Source: Vibrio variabilis
GTDB taxonomy: Bacteria; Pseudomonadota; Gammaproteobacteria; Enterobacterales; Vibrionaceae
DNA: 39,740 nt
NCBI RefSeq assembly: GCF_003263785.1
Contig: NZ_JYJK01000067.1
Coordinates: forward strand, 1-39,740
Reading direction: 5' to 3'
Positions 28,829 through 36,887 of the stretch are shown here, piece after piece. The number at the start of each line of letters is the position of its first letter. The stretch's first letter is position 1. The translations under genes and the position numbers were made by a program. The notes below the pieces were generated by a model that ran no database searches, had not been told where the DNA came from, and worked only from the letters and a program-made list of their open reading frames with translations.

Positions 28829-29419
28829 ATGAGCAATGCGCCTTTAAATAACGGTCGCAGGCGTTTCCTTACTGCGACAACTGCGGTTGTCGGTGGTTTG
28901 GGAGCAGCTGCAGTCGCCGTTCCTTTTATTAAATCTTGGAACCCAAGTGCCAAAGCGAAAGCCGCTGGTGCCCCTGTTGAAGTGGACGTCAGTAAGCTTG
29001 AAGAAGGTCAAATGGTTCGTGTTGAATGGCAGGGTAAGCCGGTATGGGTTGTGCGTCGCGCGCAATCTGTTGTGGACAACCTAAGCAATCTTGCCAGTCA
29101 GTTACGTGACCCTGATTCTGCAGAAGAGCAGCAGCCAGAGTATGCACAGAATGTGTATCGCTCCATTAAACCGGAGTACTTTGTCGCTGTTGGTTTTTGT
29201 ACCCACCTAGGTTGTTCGCCTACCTATCTTGCTGATTCCTTTAGTGAACAAGTTCAGGGTGTGAAATCGGGTTTCTTCTGTCCATGTCATGGTTCTAAGT
29301 TTGATATGGCTGGTCGTGTTTTCCAGAACGTACCAGCACCACTCAACCTAGTCATTCCTAAACACATGTACTTGAGTGATACCAGAATCCTTATTGGTGT
29401 TGATGAGGGGGATGCGTAA
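28829..29419 (+). CDS. petA: Ubiquinol-cytochrome c reductase Rieske iron-sulfur subunit
   Basis: 2Fe-2S subunit of the cytochrome bc1 complex; it takes electrons from ubiquinol and passes them to cytochrome c1. The 196 aa protein has a twin-arginine-like N-terminus (RRRFLTATTAVVGG) with one membrane anchor, and cluster motifs CTHLGC and CPCHGSKFD (two Cys and two His ligands, plus the disulfide Cys). The ATG at 28829 is chosen because the residues upstream do not look like Rieske protein; its Shine-Dalgarno (GGGAGA) is rather far away. The stop overlaps petB (TAATG). Confidence 0.96.
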   Translation: MSNAPLNNGRRRFLTATTAVVGGLGAAAVAVPFIKSWNPSAKAKAAGAPVEVDVSKLEEGQMVRVEWQGKPVWVVRRAQSVVDNLSNLASQLRDPDSAEEQQPEYAQNVYRSIKPEYFVAVGFCTHLGCSPTYLADSFSEQVQGVKSGFFCPCHGSKFDMAGRVFQNVPAPLNLVIPKHMYLSDTRILIGVDEGDA

Positions 29420-30684
29420 TGCAAGCGTTACTTGATTGGGTAGAAAAACGTCTACCTGCGATGAATGCTTATAAAAAGCATCTATCCGAATACCCAATGC
29501 CAAAAAACTTCAACTTTTGGTATCTGTTTGGTTCACTAGCGATGCTGGTGTTGGTTAACCAGATCCTAACGGGTATTTGGCTAACCATGAACTATGTACC
29601 TTCTGGTGAAGGTGCGTTTGCCTCTGTTGAATACATCATGCGTGATGTGGAATACGGATGGCTACTCCGCTATATGCACTCAACGGGTGCCTCGGCCTTC
29701 TTTGTTGTTGTTTACCTACATATGTTCCGTGGTCTTATCTATGGTTCTTATCAGAAGCCGCGTGAGCTGCTTTGGGTATTCGGCATGCTGATCTTCCTTG
29801 TGTTGATGGCAGAAGCATTTATGGGTTACCTACTGCCTTGGGGACAAATGTCTTACTGGGGTGCACAGGTAATCATCTCGCTATTTGGTGCGATTCCAGT
29901 TATCGGTGATGACCTAACGCTTTGGATCCGTGGTGACTACATCATCTCTGGTGCAACGCTAAACCGTTTCTTCGCACTGCACGTGATTGCTCTGCCAATC
30001 GTGTTACTACTGCTGGTTGTACTGCACGTACTCGCTCTACACGAAGTGGGTTCAAACAACCCAGATGGTATTGAGACTAAGCTTCCGAAAGGCAGCATGG
30101 GCGATGACTACAAGACGCAGTTCAAGTTCCACGACTACTACAGCAAGAAATACGACATCATTGATTCGATTCCTTTCCATCCGTACGGTACGGTGAAAGA
30201 TCTGGTTGGTATAGCTGGCTTCTTCTTCCTGTTCTGTTATGTGCTGTTCTTTAATCCAGAGATGGGCGGTTACTTCCTTGAGCCACCTAACTTTGAAGCT
30301 GCGAACCCGCTGAAGACACCTGAGCACATTGCTCCTGTATGGTACTTCACTCCGTTCTACGCGATTCTGCGTGCGGTACCAGACAAGCTACTAGGTGTAG
30401 TTGCAATGGGACTATCGATTGTATTCCTGTTCCTACTTCCTTGGTTCGATCGCTGTAAAGTTCGCTCTTATCGCTACAGAAGTAAGATTCACCTAATCAA
30501 CATCATCCAGTTCACCATTAGCTTTATTGCTTTGGGTATTCTTGGTGCGCTACCAGCGACGCCAACATACACGCTACTGGCTCAGATCTTCAGTTTAGGT
30601 TACTTCATGTTCTTCGTTCTACTGTTCTTCTACAGTAAAAATGAGAACACCAAGCCATTGCCAGAGAGGGTGACATTCAAATGA
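29419..30684 (+). CDS. petB: Cytochrome b subunit of the bc1 complex
   Basis: Eight-helix membrane subunit holding hemes bL and bH and the quinol sites. It is 421 aa and intact. Heme-ligand histidines lie in YMHSTGASAFF / YLHMFRG (helix B) and FFALHVIALP / VLHVLALHEV (helix D). The Qo-site loop appears as the PEW-type sequence APVWYFTPFYAILRA. GAGGGGGATG within the petA end supplies the ribosome site. The stop overlaps petC by ATGA. Confidence 0.97.
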   Translation: MQALLDWVEKRLPAMNAYKKHLSEYPMPKNFNFWYLFGSLAMLVLVNQILTGIWLTMNYVPSGEGAFASVEYIMRDVEYGWLLRYMHSTGASAFFVVVYLHMFRGLIYGSYQKPRELLWVFGMLIFLVLMAEAFMGYLLPWGQMSYWGAQVIISLFGAIPVIGDDLTLWIRGDYIISGATLNRFFALHVIALPIVLLLLVVLHVLALHEVGSNNPDGIETKLPKGSMGDDYKTQFKFHDYYSKKYDIIDSIPFHPYGTVKDLVGIAGFFFLFCYVLFFNPEMGGYFLEPPNFEAANPLKTPEHIAPVWYFTPFYAILRAVPDKLLGVVAMGLSIVFLFLLPWFDRCKVRSYRYRSKIHLINIIQFTISFIALGILGALPATPTYTLLAQIFSLGYFMFFVLLFFYSKNENTKPLPERVTFK

Positions 30685-31417
30685 AAAAGTGGATTGTAGT
30701 ACTTTTCGCATTGCTGCCATCTCTAGCACTAGCGGCTGGTGGTAATGTAAATCTTGATAAAGCAAACAATGATTTGACGGATAAAGCGTCGCTTCAAAAC
30801 GGTGCGAAACTGTTTATGAACTACTGCTTTGCATGTCACTCGACGCAGTATCAACGCTATGAGCGTGTAGCGAATGACTTGGGTATTCCTGTTGAGCTTG
30901 CCAAAGAGAACTTGGTTTTCGATCCTAATGCAAAAATCGGTGATTTAATGGTGAATTCAATGCCACAGAAACAAGCGGCTGCTTGGTTTGGTGCTGCGCC
31001 ACCGGATCTCACTTTGGTTGCTCGTGTTCGTGGTGTGGACTGGTTATACACGTATCTGCGCACGTTCTACGTCGATCCTAGTCGTCCGTTTGGCGTGAAC
31101 AACACCACATTCCCGAATGTGGGTATGCCACATGTTCTTGAAGAGCTGCAAGGTATCCCGACACCAATCTTCGAGACTAAGATCGTTGATGGTGAGGAAG
31201 TTCAAGTGGTGGTTGGCACTAAAACCGACGGCGTGGTGAGCTGAGTTCAAGCGAGTACGATAACGCGGTACGTGACCTCGTTAACTTCCTTGAGTACTCA
31301 GGTGACCCAGTAAAACTTGAGCGTCATGCGCTAGGTTGGTGGGTGATGGCGTTCCTAGTCATCTTCACTATCGTCGTTGTGCTGCTCAAGAAAGAGTATT
31401 GGCGTGATGTTCACTAA
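30681..31417 (+). CDS. petC: Cytochrome c1 (one frameshift)
   Basis: Periplasm-facing c-type cytochrome of the bc1 complex, anchored by a C-terminal helix. Signal peptide KKWIVVLFALLPSLALAAGG; heme attachment at CFACH (about residues 50-54); heme axial Met region IGDLMVNSMPQ. The frame is lost at 31235/31236 (GTGGTGAG for GTGGGTGAG), giving a false stop at 31242. The correct frame reads ELSSSEYDNAVRDLVNFLEY and ends with the anchor WWVMAFLVIFTIVVVLLKK-EYWRDVH. Restored length is 245 aa. If real, the subunit would lose its membrane anchor. Confidence 0.95.
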
Positions 31418-31423
31418 TTGTGC

Positions 31424-31429
31424 TATAAT
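31424..31429 (+). promoter_or_regulatory. Candidate sspA promoter (extended -10)
   Basis: TGCTATAAT with TATAAT at 31424-31429 just after the petC stop. The -35 is weak. It lies upstream of the hairpin at 31453-31482, so any transcript from it meets a terminator before sspA. Confidence 0.5.
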
Positions 31430-31452
31430 AGCGCGTTAATTCCAATTTGTTC

Positions 31453-31482
31453 ACAATGGAGGCCTTGCCTCCATTGTTTTTT
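31453..31482 (+). terminator. Strong terminator in the petC-sspA gap
   Basis: Perfect 10-bp stem ACAATGGAGG / CCTCCATTGT with a 5-nt loop and six T. It ends petABC and, if the TATAAT at 31424 is used, would be an attenuator of sspA. Confidence 0.9.
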
Positions 31483-31501
31483 GTAAGTATCCCGGAGCTC
31501 C

Positions 31502-32137
31502 ATGGCTGTAGCTGCCAATAAACGTTCTGTGATGACTCTTTTTTCCAGTGCTACTGATTTGTATAGCCACCAGGTTCGAATCGTTCTAGCGGAAAAAGGG
31601 GTTAGTGTTGAAGTCGAGTTAGTGGATGACGTAAACATCCCAGCTGAGCTTGCTGAGCTAAACCCATACAAGACGGTTCCAACTTTGGTCGATCGTGAGC
31701 TAGCCCTTTACGACTCAAAGATCATCATGGAATACCTAGATGAGCGTTTCCCTCATCCACCGCTAATGCCAGTATATCCGGTAGCGCGTGGTAACAGCCG
31801 CCTAATGATTTATCGCATTGAGCGCAACTGGTACTCGCTCGCTGAGAAAGTAATGAAAGGCTCTGTTGAAGAAGCAGAAGCGGCACGCAACAAACTTCGC
31901 AATGACCTACTGACTCTAGCGCCTATTTTTGCTGAGTACGAGTACTTTATGAGCGAAGAGTTCAGCCTAATTGATTGCTACCTAGCTCCACTATTGTGGC
32001 GTTTACCAGAAATGGGCATTGAGCTTGTTGGTCCTGGTTCAAAAGAAATCAAAGTGTACATGAACCGTGTATTTGAACGTGATTCATTCCTAGCTTCTCT
32101 AACAGAAGCTGAGCGTGAGATGCGTTTGGTTCGCTAG
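31502..32137 (+). CDS. sspA: Stringent starvation protein A
   Basis: RNA-polymerase-associated protein with a glutathione S-transferase fold, used in starvation and acid stress and in virulence regulation. The 211 aa protein is intact. The thioredoxin-like N-terminal domain (MTLFSSATDLYSHQVRIVL, SNAIL-type ELAELNPYKTVPTLVDREL) is followed by the helical C-terminal domain (FSLIDCYLAPLLWRLPEMG). It lacks the active-site Cys of true transferases, as expected. ATG follows CGGAGCTCC. sspB lies 24 nt downstream. Confidence 0.96.
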   Translation: MAVAANKRSVMTLFSSATDLYSHQVRIVLAEKGVSVEVELVDDVNIPAELAELNPYKTVPTLVDRELALYDSKIIMEYLDERFPHPPLMPVYPVARGNSRLMIYRIERNWYSLAEKVMKGSVEEAEAARNKLRNDLLTLAPIFAEYEYFMSEEFSLIDCYLAPLLWRLPEMGIELVGPGSKEIKVYMNRVFERDSFLASLTEAEREMRLVR

Positions 32138-32161
32138 TCCTTATAGGTTTCTCTCGAGACG

Positions 32162-32650
32162 ATGGATATTGAAAAAATGACACCTCGCCGACCATATATG
32201 CTTCGTGCATTTTATGATTGGCTAGTTGAGAATGATTTAACCCCGCATATTGTTGTTGATGCAAATATGCCGGGCGTGCGAGTTCCTTTGGAGTTTGTGC
32301 AAGATGGTCAGATCATTCTTAATATCGCTCCAAGAGCGGTTGGACAGCTAGAGTTGGGCAATGAAGCAATCACATTTCATGCTCGATTCGGTGGCAAGCC
32401 GCACTCTGTGATTGCTCCTTTGTACTCAGTACAAGCGATTTATGCTCGTGAAAACGGCGCAGGCACTATGTTCGAACCTGAAGATGCGTATCTTTCTATT
32501 GAAGAAGAAGACATCTCAGAGCCAGAAGTGGTGACAGGTTTGTCTGTGGCCGCAGAAACAGAGCAGCCAGAGCAAAGGAATGAAGACCCTAACGGAGATG
32601 ATGAGCCGCCGAAACCTAAAGGGCGACCAAGTCTTCGCGTAGTCAAATAA
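32162..32650 (+). CDS. sspB: ClpXP adaptor SspB
   Basis: Delivers ssrA-tagged proteins from stalled ribosomes to ClpXP. The 162 aa protein has the ordered substrate-binding domain (residues 5-115, RPYMLRAFYDWLVEN, GQIILNIAPRAVG, RENGAGTMFEPEDA), an acidic flexible linker, and a C-terminal ClpX-binding motif ending GRPSLRVVK, the same tail as in E. coli. Conserved sspAB operon. Confidence 0.96.
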   Translation: MDIEKMTPRRPYMLRAFYDWLVENDLTPHIVVDANMPGVRVPLEFVQDGQIILNIAPRAVGQLELGNEAITFHARFGGKPHSVIAPLYSVQAIYARENGAGTMFEPEDAYLSIEEEDISEPEVVTGLSVAAETEQPEQRNEDPNGDDEPPKPKGRPSLRVVK

Positions 32651-32654
32651 TTAA

Positions 32655-32680
32655 AAGCCGCATTTACATGCGGCTTTTTT
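32655..32680 (+). terminator. Intrinsic terminator after sspAB
   Basis: Stem AAGCCGCAT / ATGCGGCTT, T-run of six. Confidence 0.92.
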
Positions 32681-32768
32681 GTCCCAAGCCGATTTGTATT
32701 TCTTCCCCAACCCAGCCAGACATTGATCTGTTCTTTAATCTGAGACGTGTAAAGTACGTGCTACTATA

Positions 32769-32784
32769 TTAGACTTTAGTCTAA
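32769..32784. promoter_or_regulatory. Palindromic operator-like site
   Basis: Perfect inverted repeat TTAGACT-TT-AGTCTAA in the non-coding stretch 32681-32948, about 165 nt before the small membrane ORF. It does not stand before a T-run, so a protein-binding site is more likely than a terminator. The binding protein is not recognised. The rest of this gap shows no other feature. Confidence 0.4.
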
Positions 32785-32948
32785 TGTTGATTAAAACTTG
32801 ACCTGTTAAGTGTAATCAGTAAACTAGGCGTTCTTGGAGTAAGGTCACACTTTTTGGTTCACATTTTCTCCTTCCTCAAGAATGGAATTTACTTTTGATT
32901 GGACAGTATTCACTTGGATGTCAATGAGTTAGGTGATAGAGGTTTGTT

Positions 32949-33080
32949 ATGTACAATCACTTTTTGGTAAGGCTTACCATCGGCGCTTTGGTCGTATTGG
33001 GTATTAAGTTGAGCGCATTATACTTTTTGCCTATGGTGCTTCTGCTCAACACACATCATAAAGAATTCTTTGGATGGTAA
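32949..33080 (+). CDS. Small single-pass membrane protein (43 aa), unknown
   Basis: A 43-codon frame starting MYNHFLVRLTIGALVV and ending THHKEFFGW. The middle (residues about 5-34) is one hydrophobic helix with a Lys and a Ser in it; the ends are polar. An AGAGG ribosome site stands 8 nt before the ATG. A perfect intrinsic terminator begins directly after the stop, so the unit has its own 3' end. No family is recognised. The gene is short enough to be missed by annotation, but start, hydrophobic pattern and terminator together support it. Confidence 0.6.
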   Translation: MYNHFLVRLTIGALVVLGIKLSALYFLPMVLLLNTHHKEFFGW

Positions 33081-33104
33081 AAATCGGGCTAGCCCCGATT
33101 TTTT
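33081..33104. terminator. Bidirectional terminator, small ORF / gntR-type gene
   Basis: Stem AAATCGGG / CCCGATTT (33081-33101) with A-rich left flank and T-run to the right, between convergent genes. Confidence 0.88.
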
Positions 33105-33106
33105 GT

Positions 33107-33778
33107 TTAGTTCATTTCGATTTCGCTGACCGTCGGTTCGATGTCTTTCATCATATCGTTGAGATATTGGGCCAGTTGTTGACGAGCCCCGTCGATGTCT
33201 TTATCGAGCGTTAGCTTCATCATCTTCTCGTGCTCTTCAAGGTTAAACAACTCTGAGAAGGCTTTAGGCGAGTGACTTAGTGAGATACGGCGATAGCGTT
33301 TGACTTGTCTGATGATGTCATTAAAGAAGTCAAGCATGTTCTTGGAGAAGCATCCGCTGAGCAAAGAACTATAGAAAGCTTCTTGACGATCTTCCCACTC
33401 CTGCCAGTTAAAATTATCCCCTTGGAACTTAAAGCGAGATAGCTTGTGGAATTCTGTTAGGATCTCCAACTCCCAACTTTCACTGCCTTGCTGGATTGAC
33501 TTCTCTAACAGTACTGACGAGACAACCTTCAAGCTTTCATACAAATCATACAGCTCTACCTTCGAAATAGGCGCTACCCAGCAGCCTTTTTGTGGTTCGA
33601 GTTTGACGTATTTGATCCACGAAAGTTGAATCAGTGCTTCTCGAATAGGAGAGGCTCCTACGTTGTACTTTTCCTTAAGCTCAGCAACCACCAGTTTTTG
33701 GTTAGGCTTGAGCTCCCCCGATAGAATATCCTGACAGATCATTTTAGCGACTTTGTCTGTCAATGTTGGGCTTGACAC
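33107..33778 (-). CDS. GntR-family transcriptional regulator (FadR/FCD type)
   Basis: DNA-binding regulator of unknown target, 223 aa. The N-terminal winged helix shows the GntR signature: ICQDILSGELKPNQKL and VGASPIREALIQLSW (about residues 14-55). The C-terminal helical ligand domain (about 75-215) is FCD-like, with EEHEKMMKLTLDKDIDGARQ carrying the usual His. The start is GTG at 33778 with AGAGGT 7 nt upstream. It is a single gene between pykF and the small membrane ORF. The usual ligands are organic acids; none can be assigned here. Confidence 0.88.
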   Translation of the reverse strand: MSSPTLTDKVAKMICQDILSGELKPNQKLVVAELKEKYNVGASPIREALIQLSWIKYVKLEPQKGCWVAPISKVELYDLYESLKVVSSVLLEKSIQQGSESWELEILTEFHKLSRFKFQGDNFNWQEWEDRQEAFYSSLLSGCFSKNMLDFFNDIIRQVKRYRRISLSHSPKAFSELFNLEEHEKMMKLTLDKDIDGARQQLAQYLNDMMKDIEPTVSEIEMN

Positions 33779-33890
33779 GTTACACCTCTTAACTCAGAAA
33801 ATAAAATCTGGAAACGCACGGCGGTATGCCGTGTTGTAAAGCATGTCTGATAGTACAGCGTGTTGAAAATTTGGGCAAGAAAATTATAAA

Positions 33891-33915
33891 AAAAAGAGGG
33901 CGTAAGCCTCTTTTT
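33891..33915 (-). terminator. Terminator after pykF
   Basis: Stem AAAAAGAGG / CCTCTTTTT with a T-run on the minus strand, 28 nt after the pykF stop. Confidence 0.8.
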
Positions 33916-33942
33916 ATAGATATTTTATATATGTCTTCGGAA

Positions 33943-35357
33943 TTATAGTACGTGAACAGACGCTGTGTTCGTAGTACCAGATGCTACTAGCGCACCAGAA
34001 ACCATAACTACGATGTCGCCTTTCTTACCAAAACCAGACTCTAGAGCGTACTCTTTACCGTTTTTGTAGAACTCATCAGTGCTGTCGATTGAATCAACAA
34101 GAACCGGACGAACACCTTTAGTAAGAACTAGCTGTGCAGCTGTCTTAGGGTTAGTCGTTAGAGCAACGATGCTTGCCGTTGGGAAGTACTTACGTACAGA
34201 ACGTGCAGACTTACCACCTTCAGTAGCAACGATGATTAGAGGAGCAGCTAGCTTCTCAGCTGTGTCTACCGCGCCTTTACATACTGCTTCAGTGATACGT
34301 AGGCGTGGGCTGTCTAGACGAGAACCTAGTTCAGCTTTTAGTGCGCCGTCAGTACGGTTTGGCGATTTGAGCCATGATAGTTACCGCTTCAACAGGGTAC
34401 TTACCTTTCGCTGTTTCACCAGAAAGCATGACTGCATCTGTACCGTCCATGATTGCGTTCGCAACGTCACCCGCTTCTGCACGAGTTGGACGTGGGTTGT
34501 TGATCATAGAATCAAGCATTTGAGTTGCAGTGATAACTGTCTTACGAGCACGGTTACACTTCTCGATCATCATTTTCTGAGCGAAGATGACTTCTTCAGC
34601 TGGGATTTCAACACCTAGGTCACCACGTGCAACCATGATGCCGTCAGAAAGCTCAAGGATCTCGTCGAAGTTATCTACACCTTCTTGGTTCTCAATCTTA
34701 GAGATGATGTGGATGTTTTTCGCCGCCGTTTGCGTTTAGCACTTCACGGATTTCTTTAACGTCTGCTGCTTTACGGATGAAAGATGCCGCAACGAAATCA
34801 ACGCCTTGCTCACAACCAAACTTAAGGTCGTTCTTATCTTTTTCAGATAGAGCTGGAAGTTGAACAGAAACGCCTGGAAGGTTAACACCTTTGTTTTCAC
34901 CAAGTGCACCGTTGTTAAGAACTTTACATTTAACTTCAGTGTCAGTTGTAGAGATAACTTCCATTTCGATCAGACCGTCGTCTACTAGGATAGTGTTACC
35001 AGCAGAAAGATCTTTTGCGAAACCTGCGTAAGTGACAGCAACAGTGTCTTTGTTACCTACAACAGAGATGTCAGTTGTGAAAGTGAATTCTTGACCAGCT
35101 ACTAGATCAACGTCGTTGCCGCCTTCTAGCTTGATAGTACGAATTTCAGGACCTTTAGTGTCTAGAAGAATTGCAAGTTGCTTACCTACGTTTGCCATTA
35201 CCTCACGGAAGTTAGCAATACGAGTGCCGTGCTCTTCGTAGTCACCGTGAGAGAAGTTTAGACGCATAACGTTCATGCCAGCGTTTACAAGCTCAGTTAG
35301 CTTCTCTACTGATTCAGTTTTAGGGCCAATCGTACATACGATTTTGGTCTTTTTCAT
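33943..35357 (-). CDS. pykF: Pyruvate kinase I (two frameshifts)
   Basis: Glycolytic enzyme making pyruvate and ATP from phosphoenolpyruvate. It starts [20 protein letters not shown]. The TIM-barrel pieces include [42 protein letters not shown] and the active-site [18 protein letters not shown]. Two breaks are seen: a T-run one base too long at 34716-34720 ([12 protein letters not shown] expected) and another at 34358-34360 ([15 protein letters not shown] expected). After correction the C-terminal allosteric domain ends TASVHVL and the length is 470 aa, identical to E. coli PykF. Both extra bases are in homopolymers. CGGAG precedes the ATG by about 11 nt. Confidence 0.95.
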
Positions 35358-35382
35358 GGAAGATACTCTCCGGTAAATATTA

Positions 35383-35514
35383 TTACAATTTGAAAGTTAG
35401 TATTAGTCTCTCTAGAAGGCTAGGGATGCCCACAAATAATTCACGTGAGCTATCAATTTCTTTCTCTAGTTTCGCTTCTTCTAGGAGTGAAAGTCTTTCA
35501 TCAAGTTTAGTCAT
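35383..35514 (-). CDS. Possible 43-aa leader ORF upstream of pykF
   Basis: An ATG-started frame of 43 codons (MTKLDERLSLLEEAKLEKEI ... ending ERLILTFKL) whose stop is 25 nt before the pykF start. It would form a charged amphipathic helix with a hydrophobic end. It has no strong Shine-Dalgarno (CAGTTAGTCATAAA before the ATG). It could be a regulatory upstream ORF, an independent small protein, or chance. No family recognised. Confidence 0.35.
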   Translation of the reverse strand: MTKLDERLSLLEEAKLEKEIDSSRELFVGIPSLLERLILTFKL

Positions 35515-35907
35515 TTTATGACTAACTGAGGCGCTTTCTAGGCCACTTTTTTGGGGTCTTATGAGGATAATTCAGTAAGATTGCAAAAAAATAACCGCTA
35601 ATTCTGTAATTTTTTTTCTTTTCGGGCAGGAATTCTACCACCGAATTGATCGGATTTCACCGTGCATAAGTTGTTTTAGAGCAAGGTTTCGGCGCTTAAG
35701 ATTTAATTTTTGGATCAAAATAAATAAACCGGATGAATCACCACCATTTGGTAACTTTTTTTCAAAACTGACAGATGTGCGGTAAAACAAGCTGTAAAAC
35801 GATTGCGTTTATCTTTTGTTGATAATCTCAACGCATTTGGTGTGATTTGCCGTCAAATTGCGACAGGAATCAGCAGTTTTCACACGGTGGTGAATCTAAA
35901 GAGACGA
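35515..35907. other. AT-rich non-coding stretch upstream of pykF
   Basis: No supported gene. It contains several A/T runs and presumably the pykF promoter. TTGCAA followed 17 nt later by CATAAG on the minus strand (about 35553-35582) is a weak candidate. No match to the Cra operator that controls pykF in E. coli was found by eye. Confidence 0.4.
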
Positions 35908-35938
35908 CCGCTTACCTAAAGACAGTGTTGGTAAGCGG
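35908..35938 (-). terminator. Hairpin at the 3' end of the arsC-arsR fusion gene
   Basis: Perfect 9-bp stem CCGCTTACC / GGTAAGCGG with a 13-nt loop, 18 nt after the fusion-gene stop. The T-tract is weak (TCGTCTCTTT), so termination efficiency is uncertain. Confidence 0.5.
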
Positions 35939-35955
35939 GTTGTCATGAAGTGGTG

Positions 35956-36705
35956 TTAACGGTGGCGCTCTGGTCGGTTACTAGATTGGTTAAGCAGTTG
36001 GCTTGCAGCCAAAATCTGACGAGACATACTTTTGAGCGAGGCATCAAGAATATCGATACCCCAAAGCGGCAGTTTGTCCGAAATAGAATAAAAAGCCCAT
36101 TGGCCTTTTCGTCTGTCAGTGACGATGCCGCAGTTTCTCAGCACCGCAAGTGCGCGAGATATCTTCGGCTGAGACTCCTGAAGCGCCTCACACAACTCGC
36201 CTACGCTCAGTTCGACCTCAGTAAAGATCATTAATGTGATCAAAAGGCGGGTTGGATCGCTCAAGCATTTATGTACCACCAAAGGATCAAAGTCGAGATC
36301 GTGCGTATCGCTGTGAACGGTCATAAACAGATCAATGCGTTTCTGTAGATCATATAAAGAGGCTTCGAAGGAAGTTTCAGATATTGATGTCGGGCTAGGG
36401 AGATCCCAAAATAGACTTTCGTTACTATTTTCAAATGCCCCACATTCACGCTGCGCTGAAGAACATAAGGTAATGACATAATCAAAATGCTCGTCTTGAA
36501 ACTCTTCAATAGATTTAGAGCGCAGACCATCAATAGCAAACTCGGCGTGTTGTAAAGTTTCGATGGTTCGATTGTCGACCTGACTTGGGCTACTGCCTGC
36601 GCTAGATGCTTGATAGAGCGGCGCATAATCTCTGTTAACAATGGCTTCTGCCAGTTGCGAGCGCGCAGAATTTCCACGGCAAACAAAGAGAATTCTTTTG
36701 GTCAT
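35956..36705 (-). CDS. arsC: Arsenate reductase (LMW-phosphatase fold) fused to C-terminal ArsR domain
   Basis: Fusion protein of 249 aa. Residues 1-130 are a low-molecular-weight phosphatase-like ArsC: P-loop CRGNSARSQ (Cys9, Arg15) and a second pair, Cys81 and Cys88 in CSSAQREC, spaced as in thioredoxin-coupled arsenate reductases; Asp101 in WDLPSP may be the general acid. Residues about 138-225 are an ArsR-type winged helix (CLSDPTRLLITLMIF, ELCEALQESQPKISRALAVL). The CVC metal-site motif of classic ArsR is replaced by SVGELC, leaving only Cys172 there. Cys147 and Cys192 flank it. AGAGGAAACC precedes the ATG. Divergent from the arsR-gapdh-arsJ genes. Domain order (ArsC first) is opposite to the ArsR-ArsC fusions I recall. 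Confidence 0.88.
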   Translation of the reverse strand: MTKRILFVCRGNSARSQLAEAIVNRDYAPLYQASSAGSSPSQVDNRTIETLQHAEFAIDGLRSKSIEEFQDEHFDYVITLCSSAQRECGAFENSNESLFWDLPSPTSISETSFEASLYDLQKRIDLFMTVHSDTHDLDFDPLVVHKCLSDPTRLLITLMIFTEVELSVGELCEALQESQPKISRALAVLRNCGIVTDRRKGQWAFYSISDKLPLWGIDILDASLKSMSRQILAASQLLNQSSNRPERHR

Positions 36706-36829
36706 GGTTTCCTCTAGTATTAGGAGGGATGATTGCTAGCTTCGATATTATGATTGGGATTGCGGATCAATGAAAGCATCAATAACTGCACGTCGAAGGT
36801 GAAAGTTTTGTGACAGTCCCAGAAGATCC

Positions 36830-36857
36830 TTGACTCTTTTGGGTAGGGTTTTAATAT
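36830..36857 (+). promoter_or_regulatory. arsR operon promoter
   Basis: -35 TTGACT (36830-36835), 16-nt spacer, -10 TAATAT (36852-36857). Its position directly before the palindrome at 36858 fits an ArsR-repressed promoter. Confidence 0.65.
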
Positions 36858-36881
36858 ATACGCATATCCATATATGAGTAT
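36858..36881. promoter_or_regulatory. Candidate ArsR operator
   Basis: Imperfect inverted repeat: ATACGCATAT, spacer CCAT, ATATGAGTAT (one mismatch). It begins at the edge of the -10 and overlaps the expected start of transcription and the arsR ribosome site, the usual place for an ArsR/SmtB operator. Confidence 0.65.
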
Positions 36882-36887
36882 TTGAAT

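Noticed and set aside
33107..35357. pykF as a genuine pseudogene
   Set aside because: All catalytic motifs are kept and two homopolymer corrections give exactly 470 aa. Decay would show more scattered damage.
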